In this document: in pieces, positions 25,666-32,802 of the stretch
How the letters are laid out: each line of letters begins with the position of its first letter
Position numbering within the stretch: position 1 is the stretch's first letter
Origin: Bacteroidales bacterium
Lineage (GTDB): Bacteria > Bacteroidota > Bacteroidia > Bacteroidales > TTA-H9
Assembly (NCBI GenBank): GCA_028689615.1
Contig: JAQVCV010000056.1
Location: 1 to 32,802, forward strand
DNA length: 32,802 nt
Direction: 5' to 3'
The notes under the pieces: model-generated
Told to the model about the DNA's origin: nothing
What the model saw: only the letters and a program-made list of their open reading frames with translations
Databases searched by the model: none
Made by a program: the position numbers and the translations under genes

Positions 25666-26949
25666 ATGATCCCTATTCAAATTATCCGCGAAAACCCTGA
25701 AGAAGTGATTAGCCGGCTGGCTATCAAAAATATAGATGCAACCGATGCCCTTTCCCAAATCATCTCGCTTGATGACCAAAGAAAGGAGACCCAACGAAAA
25801 ATGGACGATTTGCTCTCACAAACCAACACGCTTGCCAAAGAAATAGGAAACCTCTACAAATTGGGCAAGAGAGAGGATGCCGATGCACTCAAGGAGCAAA
25901 ACACGCAATTGAAGGAAAATGCAAAGATGCTTGAAGTTCAGCTTTCTGAAATACAAGAGGCTTTGCAATCTGCCCTTATTCAATTGCCAAACATGGCTCA
26001 TCTTTCGGTTCCCAAAGGGAAATCGGCCAACGACAACCAGGTTGTACGCGAATGTGGAGAAATTCCCTTGCTTTCAGAAAGTGCTCAACCCCATTGGGAT
26101 CTGGCAACACGGTTTGATCTGATCAGCTTCGATTTGGGAAGCAAAGTTACCGGCGCAGGTTTCCCCTTTTACAAAGGACAGGGAGCCCGACTTCAAAGGG
26201 CCCTGATCAATTTCTTTCTGGATGAAGCCATTGCCGCAGGTTATCACGAAATTCAACCCCCGCTTCTAATCAATGAAGACTCGGGCTATGGCACCGGGCA
26301 ACTTCCCGACAAAGAAGGGCAGATGTACCATGTTGGCATCGACAACCTTTACCTGATCCCTACTGCCGAAGTTCCTGTAACCAACATTTACCGCAATGTA
26401 ATACTCAACAAATCTGATTTGCCGGTAAAAAATGTTGCCTATTCCAATTGCTTCAGACGCGAAGCAGGCAGCTATGGAAAAGATGTAAGAGGGCTGAACA
26501 GGCTTCACCAATTCGACAAAGTTGAGATCGTACAGATTGCCGAGCCCTCACAATCCTATCAGATACTTGATTCGATGATTGAACATGTGGCCCGATTGCT
26601 AACCAAACTTGAGCTCCCCTTCCGTATTCTAAGGCTTTGCGGCGGCGACATGAGTTTTACATCAGCTCTCACCTTCGACTTCGAGGTTTGGTCGGCAGCA
26701 CAAAAACGTTGGCTTGAGGTAAGTTCTGTTTCCAATTTCGAAAGTTTCCAGGCCAACAGGATGAAATTGCGTTTCAAAGACGAAACAGGGAAGACACAAC
26801 TCGCCCACACCTTAAATGGCAGCGCGTTGGCACTTCCCAGAATTGTGGCCGCCTTGCTCGAAAACCATCAGGAAGAAAACCGGATCAGAATTCCGGCAGC
26901 CCTGGTTGGCTATACCGGGTTTGAGTACATTACCTTACCCAACACCTGA
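25666..26949 (+). CDS. serS: Seryl-tRNA synthetase
   Basis: 427 residues from the ATG at 25666 (MIPIQIIRENPEEVISRLAI), chosen because the upstream in-frame TTG overlaps the promoter and serS proteins start at this point. Residues about 27-110 form the long coiled-coil arm that grips the long variable arm of tRNA-Ser. The class II catalytic core follows, with motif 1 around INFFLDEAIAAGYHEIQPP, motif 2 FRREAGSYGKDVRGLNRLHQ and motif 3 ALPRIVAALLENHQ. It charges tRNA-Ser, and tRNA-Sec where present, with serine using ATP in the cytoplasm. Length is typical. It is the first gene of a tightly packed run, and its TGA shares one base with the next ATG. Confidence 0.97.
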   Translation: MIPIQIIRENPEEVISRLAIKNIDATDALSQIISLDDQRKETQRKMDDLLSQTNTLAKEIGNLYKLGKREDADALKEQNTQLKENAKMLEVQLSEIQEALQSALIQLPNMAHLSVPKGKSANDNQVVRECGEIPLLSESAQPHWDLATRFDLISFDLGSKVTGAGFPFYKGQGARLQRALINFFLDEAIAAGYHEIQPPLLINEDSGYGTGQLPDKEGQMYHVGIDNLYLIPTAEVPVTNIYRNVILNKSDLPVKNVAYSNCFRREAGSYGKDVRGLNRLHQFDKVEIVQIAEPSQSYQILDSMIEHVARLLTKLELPFRILRLCGGDMSFTSALTFDFEVWSAAQKRWLEVSSVSNFESFQANRMKLRFKDETGKTQLAHTLNGSALALPRIVAALLENHQEENRIRIPAALVGYTGFEYITLPNT

Positions 26950-28814
26950 TGACAATCAGAAGACTACCACTTCAACCCGCAGTTTGGCTTATCGCTATTG
27001 TGATCAGCCTGTTGCGCGTTGTTGCTTTTTCACAAACCATCCCACAAAAGCCTCCTTCGGCAACACAAAGCGAAGAGAGACTGGCCATGCAATATTTTCA
27101 GCAACGCGATTTCGAAAAAGCCGCAGATATTTTGCAAAGGCTCTTCAAAAACGAAAAAAAACCTTACCTTTACTCCTATTACCTCCTATCGCTTAACGAA
27201 TTAGGACGTTTTGACGAAGCTGTAAAAGCAGCCCGTCAAATGCAAAAACAATTTCCTGGTCAACCTGCCTGGATGGTTGACGAAGCTTACGTTAATTACC
27301 TATCAGGAAATCAGCGCAAAGCAGAAAAACTGTTTAAAAACCTGATTGAAAAATCGACAGAAAGCCAACAATTGGTTCTACAAACAGCCAATGCTTTTAG
27401 AGCCAGAGGATTAACAGCACAAGCCCTGGAAACTTACGAGAAGGGGAAGAAACTGTTTCCAAATCCTGATGCGTTGTTATCAGAAATTGCCTCGGTTTAC
27501 GAGATGGCCGGCGATTTTAAAAATGCCACCGACACCTACCTTACTCTATTGGGAACCAACCCTCAAATGCTTGAAAACATCAAAGGGAGACTTCAATTCA
27601 GTTTGGCTCAGGACATAGAAAACGAGAGAGCCAACTACCTCAGAAGAAAACTACTGGCTGCCGTTCAAAAAGACCCCGATAACCAACAACTGGTTCAACT
27701 CATGCTTTGGTACAGCATGCAATCCGGAGACTTTGAAACAGCTTTGAATCAAGCTATTGCCCTTGATTCCAGATTCAAAAACGGAGGAGTGGAAGTGATG
27801 CAACTAGCCCGAATTGCCGCCTCCTCAAAAAATTTTGCGACCTCACTCAAAGCCGTTGATTACATCATAAACAAGCACAAGGAAACTGGACTCTCGGAGG
27901 ATGCAAAGATACTCAGAATCAACATATTGTTCGCACAGATGGATCCATCCTCTCCTGTGTCAACTACTCAGGTGGCTCATTTAGAAAAGGAATTGCGCCG
28001 TTTGATCAAAGAGACTTTCAGACGCGATGCTGTGCCAGAATTATCGTCAAAACTAGCCCACCTGTTGGCATTCTATTCCGGAAAACCAGAGGAGGCCATA
28101 CAAATACTTGAACCCTACACAGAAACAGGGCTTCCTGATGCAGAGATAAAAATGGAACTTGGCGACATTTACCTGCTAACCGACCGCGTTTGGGATGCCA
28201 ACCTCATGTATGCCCAGGCCGCTAAAGAGGCTCACGACGACGAACAAGGGCAGGAAGCCAGATTCAAACAAGCAAGACTCTCCTATTTCATGGGTGAATT
28301 TGAATGGGCCCGGGCGCAACTCGACGTGCTGAAATCGGCCACTTCACGGCTTGTTGCCAATGATGCCCTGGAACTTTCGCTTCTCATCTCCGAAAACCTC
28401 GATCCCGACAGCACCTATACAATGCTTCAAATCTATTCAAAAGCCGATCTGATGGTGATGAGAAACAAACCAACAACAGCCCTCCAACTCCTTGATTCGA
28501 TTGGCAACGCCTTTCTTGGCCATCCCATTCAGGATGAGGTTGTTCTGAAAAAGGCCCTGATCAACGGGTCGATGAACCGTTACCACGAAGCTGACTCCCT
28601 TTTTAAAACTCTTTACAACTTCTACCCCGACGGGATATGGGCTGCCAAAGCACTTTCGGAGCGAGCCAAAATCCTTGATTTAAAACTGGGGAAACCAACT
28701 GAAGCCCTTCCTCTCTACCAACTTCTGATTACCCGATTTGGGAGCAGTTTCTATGCTGAAGAGGCAAGAAAGAGATACCGCGAAATAAACTCCCAAACCC
28801 AGCCTGCATTATGA
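26949..28814 (+). CDS. Exported tetratricopeptide-repeat protein
   Basis: 621 residues. The ATG at 26949 overlaps the serS stop by one base, so translation is probably coupled. Residues about 8-31 (LQPAVWLIAIVISLLRVVAF then SQ) look like a signal peptide. The rest is almost entirely alpha-helical TPR-type repeats, for example AMQYFQQRDFEKAADILQRL, YLLSLNELGRFDEAVKAARQ and SEIASVYEMAGDFKNATDTY, with further degenerate repeats to the end (TEALPLYQLLITRFGSSFYA). TPRs form superhelical scaffolds for protein binding. The partner is unknown, and a periplasmic or outer-membrane-associated location is inferred from the signal. The overlap with rsmA (ATGA, four bases) argues for one operon. Confidence 0.85.
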   Translation: MTIRRLPLQPAVWLIAIVISLLRVVAFSQTIPQKPPSATQSEERLAMQYFQQRDFEKAADILQRLFKNEKKPYLYSYYLLSLNELGRFDEAVKAARQMQKQFPGQPAWMVDEAYVNYLSGNQRKAEKLFKNLIEKSTESQQLVLQTANAFRARGLTAQALETYEKGKKLFPNPDALLSEIASVYEMAGDFKNATDTYLTLLGTNPQMLENIKGRLQFSLAQDIENERANYLRRKLLAAVQKDPDNQQLVQLMLWYSMQSGDFETALNQAIALDSRFKNGGVEVMQLARIAASSKNFATSLKAVDYIINKHKETGLSEDAKILRINILFAQMDPSSPVSTTQVAHLEKELRRLIKETFRRDAVPELSSKLAHLLAFYSGKPEEAIQILEPYTETGLPDAEIKMELGDIYLLTDRVWDANLMYAQAAKEAHDDEQGQEARFKQARLSYFMGEFEWARAQLDVLKSATSRLVANDALELSLLISENLDPDSTYTMLQIYSKADLMVMRNKPTTALQLLDSIGNAFLGHPIQDEVVLKKALINGSMNRYHEADSLFKTLYNFYPDGIWAAKALSERAKILDLKLGKPTEALPLYQLLITRFGSSFYAEEARKRYREINSQTQPAL

Positions 28815-29605
28815 ATGACGTTAGAGCCAAAAAATACCTCGGGCAGCACTTCCTGACCGACTCCAATATTGCGAGAAAAATAGCCGGAACGTTATCTGAA
28901 ACCGCAGAGCAAGTAGTTGAAATTGGCCCCGGAACCGGCATGCTGACCCGTTTTTTGCTGGAGCGGTCCTTTAAACGATTGGTTCCTGTTGAAATAGACT
29001 CTGAATCGGTGGTGTTTCTCAAAAAAAACTATCCACAACTCAACAACGAACTGATTGAAGGCGATTTCCTGAAACTAAACCTATCAGATATTTTTCAGGG
29101 AGAATTCGCGATTACAGGCAATTTCCCATACAACATATCTTCACAAATACTCTTCAAGGCGCTTGATTACTATCCGCAGGTTACAGAAATAACAGGAATG
29201 TTTCAAAAAGAAGTTGCCGAAAGAATTGTTGCTGGACACGGCAACAAAACCTATGGAATACTGAGTGTCCTGCTTCAAGTCTATTACGAAACCAGCTATT
29301 TGTTTACCGTGCACGAGCAGGTGTTCTCCCCTCCTCCCAAAGTTAAATCGGCAGTTATTAAACTCGTCAGACGAACTGACCCGCCGTCGGGTCTTGACAA
29401 ACAACTGCTTTTCACAGTTGTTAAAGCGGCCTACAATCAACGAAGGAAAACCCTTCGCAACGCGTTATCTTCTGTTTGCAACATGCAGGTACCCCTGCTA
29501 AGTGAATGGTCGGTGAAAAGGGCCGAACAGCTTAGTCCTGAAGATTTTGTAAGACTAACAAAGAATATTCAACAACTTAATCATGAATTAAAGCCCAGCT
29601 TCTAA
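28811..29605 (+). CDS. rsmA: 16S rRNA (adenine1518-N6/adenine1519-N6) dimethyltransferase
   Basis: 264 residues, typical length. The N-terminus AKKYLGQHFLTDSNIARKIA is diagnostic of RsmA/KsgA. The SAM-binding motif I is VEIGPGTGMLTRFLL, an acidic EGDFLKL follows, and the catalytic adenine-binding motif is NFPY (in GNFPYNISSQILF), a permitted variant of NLPY. The enzyme dimethylates two adjacent adenines in helix 45 of 16S rRNA, a late check on small-subunit assembly; its loss gives kasugamycin resistance. The ATG overlaps the stop of the TPR gene by four bases. Confidence 0.97.
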   Translation: MNDVRAKKYLGQHFLTDSNIARKIAGTLSETAEQVVEIGPGTGMLTRFLLERSFKRLVPVEIDSESVVFLKKNYPQLNNELIEGDFLKLNLSDIFQGEFAITGNFPYNISSQILFKALDYYPQVTEITGMFQKEVAERIVAGHGNKTYGILSVLLQVYYETSYLFTVHEQVFSPPPKVKSAVIKLVRRTDPPSGLDKQLLFTVVKAAYNQRRKTLRNALSSVCNMQVPLLSEWSVKRAEQLSPEDFVRLTKNIQQLNHELKPSF

Positions 29606-29620
29606 ATACCTTGTGATGCT

Positions 29621-31621
29621 ATGAAAAAAGCCACCCCCAGTACAAAACGCAAGTCCTCTATTTTAAGCCTCCAACGCTATGCCGGATGGATTATCATCAT
29701 CCTGTGCTTTATACTCTATGGCAACACCATCAACCATAAATACGCTCTTGATGATGAATTGAATACCCATATGAACCCACAGGTTGCTCAAGGTTTTAAA
29801 GCCATACCCGCGATATTCACCACGGTATATTATCAGGAGGAAGGTAACGTCGGGAAATTAAGCTTCGGTTATCGCCCTATGGCCAAGGCAACTTTTGCTT
29901 TCGAAGCCGGTTTGCTGGGCTCCAATCCCGGACTGTTGCTTAAACTGAGTCATGCTGTCAACATCTTGCTTTATGCTCTCACCTTGTGGGTACTCTGGAT
30001 TGTGCTAAGAAGAATGTTTGCCCGATGGAACCCCTTGTTCCCATTTGCAATAACAATCCTTTTTCTTGCTCACCCGCTTCATACCGAAGTAGTTGCAAGT
30101 CTTAAAAACCGCGAAGAAATCCTCAGCCTGCTGGGCGGATTAACTGCCCTTCATTTCCTCATCCGGTATGCCGACAGCCATCGTTTCAAATATCTTCTTT
30201 TCAGTCTGCTGACTTTTGCAGCAGGGTTTCTTGCCAAATCGTCGATCATGACTTTTCTGGCCATCTTCCCTCTTGTTTTATACTTTTTTACTGAAACCAA
30301 AACCCGAAAGCTTCTAACACTGTCAGGTTTGTTCCTGTTGGTAATGATAGCCGTACAATTCCTGCCCCGTTTGTGGCTTCCCGACCAGATAAGACCCAAC
30401 GAGTTGGTTGAGAACCCGCTCTTTTTCGATTCGAACCTCTCCCACAGGATAGGTACGGGGTTGGTAGTTTTACTTCACTACCTGACACAACTAACCATCA
30501 ACCCCGCCAACATGGCCTTTTACTATGGCTTCGATATGTTTCCGGTGGTTCCGATTACCAACCCTATAGCACTGTTCTCATTAGCCATACATTTGGGCCT
30601 GCTGGCGGTTGCAATTTGGCAATTCAGGCAGAAAAGCACTGTTTCTTTTGCCATCCTGTTTTACCTCATAACCATCTCGATGTATTCCAACATCGTGGTT
30701 CCTGTAGTGGGAATAGCAGCCGACCGGTTCCTCTTCATTCCTTCATTGGCCTTCGCTATAGTACTGGCTTTGGCAATCTATTTTGCCACAAGGCAAAAAC
30801 AAACACGATGGGAAAACCTCCCTCCTCGCCTGCACCTGTTTCTCCCTATTTTTTTACTGGTTTTTATATTGTATTCAATTATAACCATAAACAGAAATAG
30901 CGATTGGAAAGATATCCCGACACTTTACAAAGCCGATATCAACAAGCTGGACCGATCAGTAAAAGCCAATACCCAGTTCGCCGGCAACATTTTATACAAA
31001 ATTTTCAACGGACAACCCAGAAGGGAGCCGACCCGGGAAGACGTTAAACTCATGTTGCAACATTTTGATAAAGCCCTCAGAATCAAACCCGATTATTACG
31101 ATGCATTGAACAGTCAGGGGAGTATTTTCTCGATGTTGTTGAAACAGCAGGATGAAGCCATCAAGTTTTTCAAAAGGGCAACCGTTGCCAAGCCAGAAGC
31201 AACAGCGGCTTACATCAACCTGGGTTTCGCCTATTTTGAAAAAGGGGATTACAAAAATGCTGTAAGTGCCTACAAAAAAGTGCTGGAACTGGAACCCAAC
31301 AGGCTAAAAGCAATCTTTAAACTTGCAGAGGTTTACCAAAAAACTGGAGCTGTTGATTCAGCAATTCTTATGAATCAAAAAGCAATGGACATCGATACAG
31401 CATCAGAGGTTCCGTATATCAACATCGGCAATTACTACCTCTTGCAACACGACACAGCTACAGCGGTAGTATGGTGGGAAAAAGCAGCCCACAAACAGCC
31501 TCTCGAGCAATTAAGTAAAAATTTAAGTTTGCATTTTCAACAACTCGGAAATAATGAAAAAGCCGAGTATTACCGCCGAAAGGCAGAAGAAGCCAAGGGA
31601 GTTGTTATTATCCACAGGTAG
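29621..31621 (+). CDS. TMTC-like multi-spanning GT-C glycosyltransferase with C-terminal TPRs
   Basis: 666 residues. A first membrane helix (about 21-34, AGWIIIILCFILYG) leads into YALDDELN, where Asp44-Asp45 correspond to the acidic dyad in the first luminal/periplasmic loop of GT-C enzymes. About ten further hydrophobic segments follow to about residue 420. HPLHTEVVASLKNREEILSL matches the 'HPxHTEaVagvvgR' region of the eukaryotic TMTC O-mannosyltransferases. Residues about 480-640 are TPRs (YINLGFAYFEKGDYKNAVSA, KAIFKLAEVYQKTGAVDSAI), the same layout as TMTCs. The likely role is transfer of a sugar from a lipid carrier to exported proteins in the periplasm. Donor and acceptor are unknown. 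It starts 15 bases after rsmA and ends three bases before the CPBP gene. Confidence 0.78.
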   Translation: MKKATPSTKRKSSILSLQRYAGWIIIILCFILYGNTINHKYALDDELNTHMNPQVAQGFKAIPAIFTTVYYQEEGNVGKLSFGYRPMAKATFAFEAGLLGSNPGLLLKLSHAVNILLYALTLWVLWIVLRRMFARWNPLFPFAITILFLAHPLHTEVVASLKNREEILSLLGGLTALHFLIRYADSHRFKYLLFSLLTFAAGFLAKSSIMTFLAIFPLVLYFFTETKTRKLLTLSGLFLLVMIAVQFLPRLWLPDQIRPNELVENPLFFDSNLSHRIGTGLVVLLHYLTQLTINPANMAFYYGFDMFPVVPITNPIALFSLAIHLGLLAVAIWQFRQKSTVSFAILFYLITISMYSNIVVPVVGIAADRFLFIPSLAFAIVLALAIYFATRQKQTRWENLPPRLHLFLPIFLLVFILYSIITINRNSDWKDIPTLYKADINKLDRSVKANTQFAGNILYKIFNGQPRREPTREDVKLMLQHFDKALRIKPDYYDALNSQGSIFSMLLKQQDEAIKFFKRATVAKPEATAAYINLGFAYFEKGDYKNAVSAYKKVLELEPNRLKAIFKLAEVYQKTGAVDSAILMNQKAMDIDTASEVPYINIGNYYLLQHDTATAVVWWEKAAHKQPLEQLSKNLSLHFQQLGNNEKAEYYRRKAEEAKGVVIIHR

Positions 31622-31624
31622 ATC

Positions 31625-32557
31625 ATGTTTCATTTTGCACATCAGGTATATTTTAGAAAGCCTGCCACCGAGCTTTGGTTTTTGTTGATCCTTATTCTAA
31701 CCGGGATGCTTTTCAGTTTGCTGCTGGGATATGCCACAGGAATGGCTATCTGGGGGAGAAGTCTGGTTGAGTTTGCGGTAGCAGCAAATCCAAAAGACTA
31801 CACCCCGTCAGCTGTTAATTTCATGAAAACCATGCAGATGGTTAATCATGCCGGCACTTTTCTGGCTCCTGCCCTGTTGATGCGATGGATAGTTAAAACA
31901 CCTCCTAGCTGGCAGTCGCCAAATACTACCAACAACGGGCTTATTTGGGGAACAGCCATTGCCATTTTGAGTGTATCGCTCAGCCCGGTAATAGCAGTTT
32001 TACAGTCGTTGAACCAACAGGTTGATCTTCCCGCAGCCTTACAATCTGTTGAAAGCTGGATGAAAGCGACCGAGACGAGGGCGCAACTGCTTACCGAAGC
32101 CTTTCTGGCAGATACCACCGTGGGTGGATTCTTAGCCAATATTTTTATTATGGCTGTTATACCCGCGGTGGGAGAAGAACTTGTTTTCAGAGGGTTTATC
32201 CAACCCAAGTTTCAAACCATCTTTAGAAACAAACACCTAGCTGTTGGCATAACGGCTTTTTTGTTCAGCGCTATGCATCTCCAATTCTACGGGTTCTTAC
32301 CCAGATTTTTCCTGGGCGCTGTTTTTGGGTACTTTTTCTGCTGGACTGGCAGCATATGGACATCCATTTGGGCACACTTTCTCAACAACAGCATTGCTGT
32401 TACGCTGGCCTTTTTATACAACCGAAACCTTATTCAAACTGATTATAACGACTTTGGATCGACAAGCACCCTCCTGTTGACAATCTCACTGATACTTTCA
32501 GCCCTTTTGCTTTTTACCATCTTCCGCAGCAGCAACAAGAACCAATTGCCTGATTAA
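31625..32557 (+). CDS. CPBP-family intramembrane metalloprotease (CAAX-protease-like)
   Basis: 310 residues with about eight hydrophobic segments. The family motifs are present: EExxxR at Glu184-Glu185-Arg189 (VGEELVFRGF), a histidine at 218 within FSAMHLQFYGFLPRFFLGAV, and WAHFLNN with His251 and Asn254. These residues form the metal-binding, membrane-embedded active site known from the Rce1/ABI family. Bacterial members are mostly of unknown substrate. The start lies three bases after the stop of the preceding gene, so it is probably the last gene of the serS-led run. No strong terminator was seen after it. Confidence 0.88.
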   Translation: MFHFAHQVYFRKPATELWFLLILILTGMLFSLLLGYATGMAIWGRSLVEFAVAANPKDYTPSAVNFMKTMQMVNHAGTFLAPALLMRWIVKTPPSWQSPNTTNNGLIWGTAIAILSVSLSPVIAVLQSLNQQVDLPAALQSVESWMKATETRAQLLTEAFLADTTVGGFLANIFIMAVIPAVGEELVFRGFIQPKFQTIFRNKHLAVGITAFLFSAMHLQFYGFLPRFFLGAVFGYFFCWTGSIWTSIWAHFLNNSIAVTLAFLYNRNLIQTDYNDFGSTSTLLLTISLILSALLLFTIFRSSNKNQLPD

Positions 32558-32802
32558 CATCCAGGAACAGAACCAGCTACTTCATCTGTTTTCTTTTTAT
32601 ACAAGGCCCCTTCAATCAGCTTCTCTTACCAATACCCGGTAACAAACCTGTTGCAGGTTCCATTTAAAGATTCGTACACCAGCAAAAAAAACGTCAGATT
32701 GGCGTTTACGCAAGCAGAAAAACCGCACAGCAAAGCCCTGTCAACCGATACCGAATTCAAATACCCCGGTAATCGTATTACAAGCAAACACCCATCTGCT
32801 AT
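32558..32802. other. Downstream intergenic stretch, no gene recognised
   Basis: Six-frame reading gives only short frames broken by stops. A weak six-pair hairpin (AACCTG/CAGGTT) near 32646-32660 lacks a T-run. Nothing else is supported to the window edge. Confidence 0.5.

Noticed and set aside
32558-32802. A gene entering from the right edge on the minus strand
   Set aside because: The longest minus-strand frame runs about 58 codons from the edge without recognisable content, so it is not supported.

Overview
The window is from a member of the Bacteroidota. Four large secreted proteins end in C-terminal type IX secretion (T9SS) sorting domains. A TonB-dependent receptor tail is followed at once by a SusD-less outer-membrane lipoprotein of the DUF4249 kind. 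Several start regions carry the Bacteroidota promoter pattern TTG/TTTG, then a 17-21 base gap, then TAnnTTTG. An anaerobic or marine Bacteroidales-like lineage would fit, but I cannot name a genus from sequence alone.

Layout. 1-1024 (+): the end of a TonB-dependent receptor, coupled to a DUF4249-like lipoprotein. 1025-2616: a tandem hairpin-repeat array, a small membrane-anchored protein of unknown function (-) and a doubtful 114-residue reading frame. 2617-23446 (-): four secreted-protein genes that fill about two thirds of the window. Three of them (called A, B and C here: 1819, 2053 and 2020 residues) are giant paralogous adhesin-like proteins. The fourth (D, 722 residues), between A and B, is an Ig-like repeat protein. 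23447-24929: a long, repeat-containing intergenic region between divergent genes. 24930-32557 (+): housekeeping genes rplU and rpmA, then a tightly packed run of serS, a TPR protein, rsmA, a TMTC-like membrane glycosyltransferase with TPRs, and a CPBP-family intramembrane protease. 32558-32802: no recognisable gene.

The most interesting part is the A/B/C cluster. B and C share a 5,499-base direct repeat (10941-16439 and 17306-22804). It appears essentially identical at nucleotide level; I found one difference, in the 3' untranslated region. It covers the last 1,806 residues of both proteins plus stop codon and terminator, while their N-terminal domains and upstream regions are unrelated. The pair therefore looks like one long invariant body carrying two alternative N-terminal heads. 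A is an older, diverged relative with a third head.

All three proteins also show an unusual regular architecture. Four fibronectin-III-like folds are each interrupted at the same place, between the strand ending in LTWxxP and the strand starting GYNVYRDG, by a whole guest domain: a jelly-roll module, a cleaved-adhesin domain, a propeller-like repeat region and a second jelly-roll module. The guest in the fourth slot differs between A and B/C, which suggests guest domains are exchangeable. Cleaved-adhesin and Fn3-like modules are known from gingipain/HagA haemagglutinins of Porphyromonas, but no protease domain is visible here. Surface adhesion or binding is therefore an inference, not an observed function.
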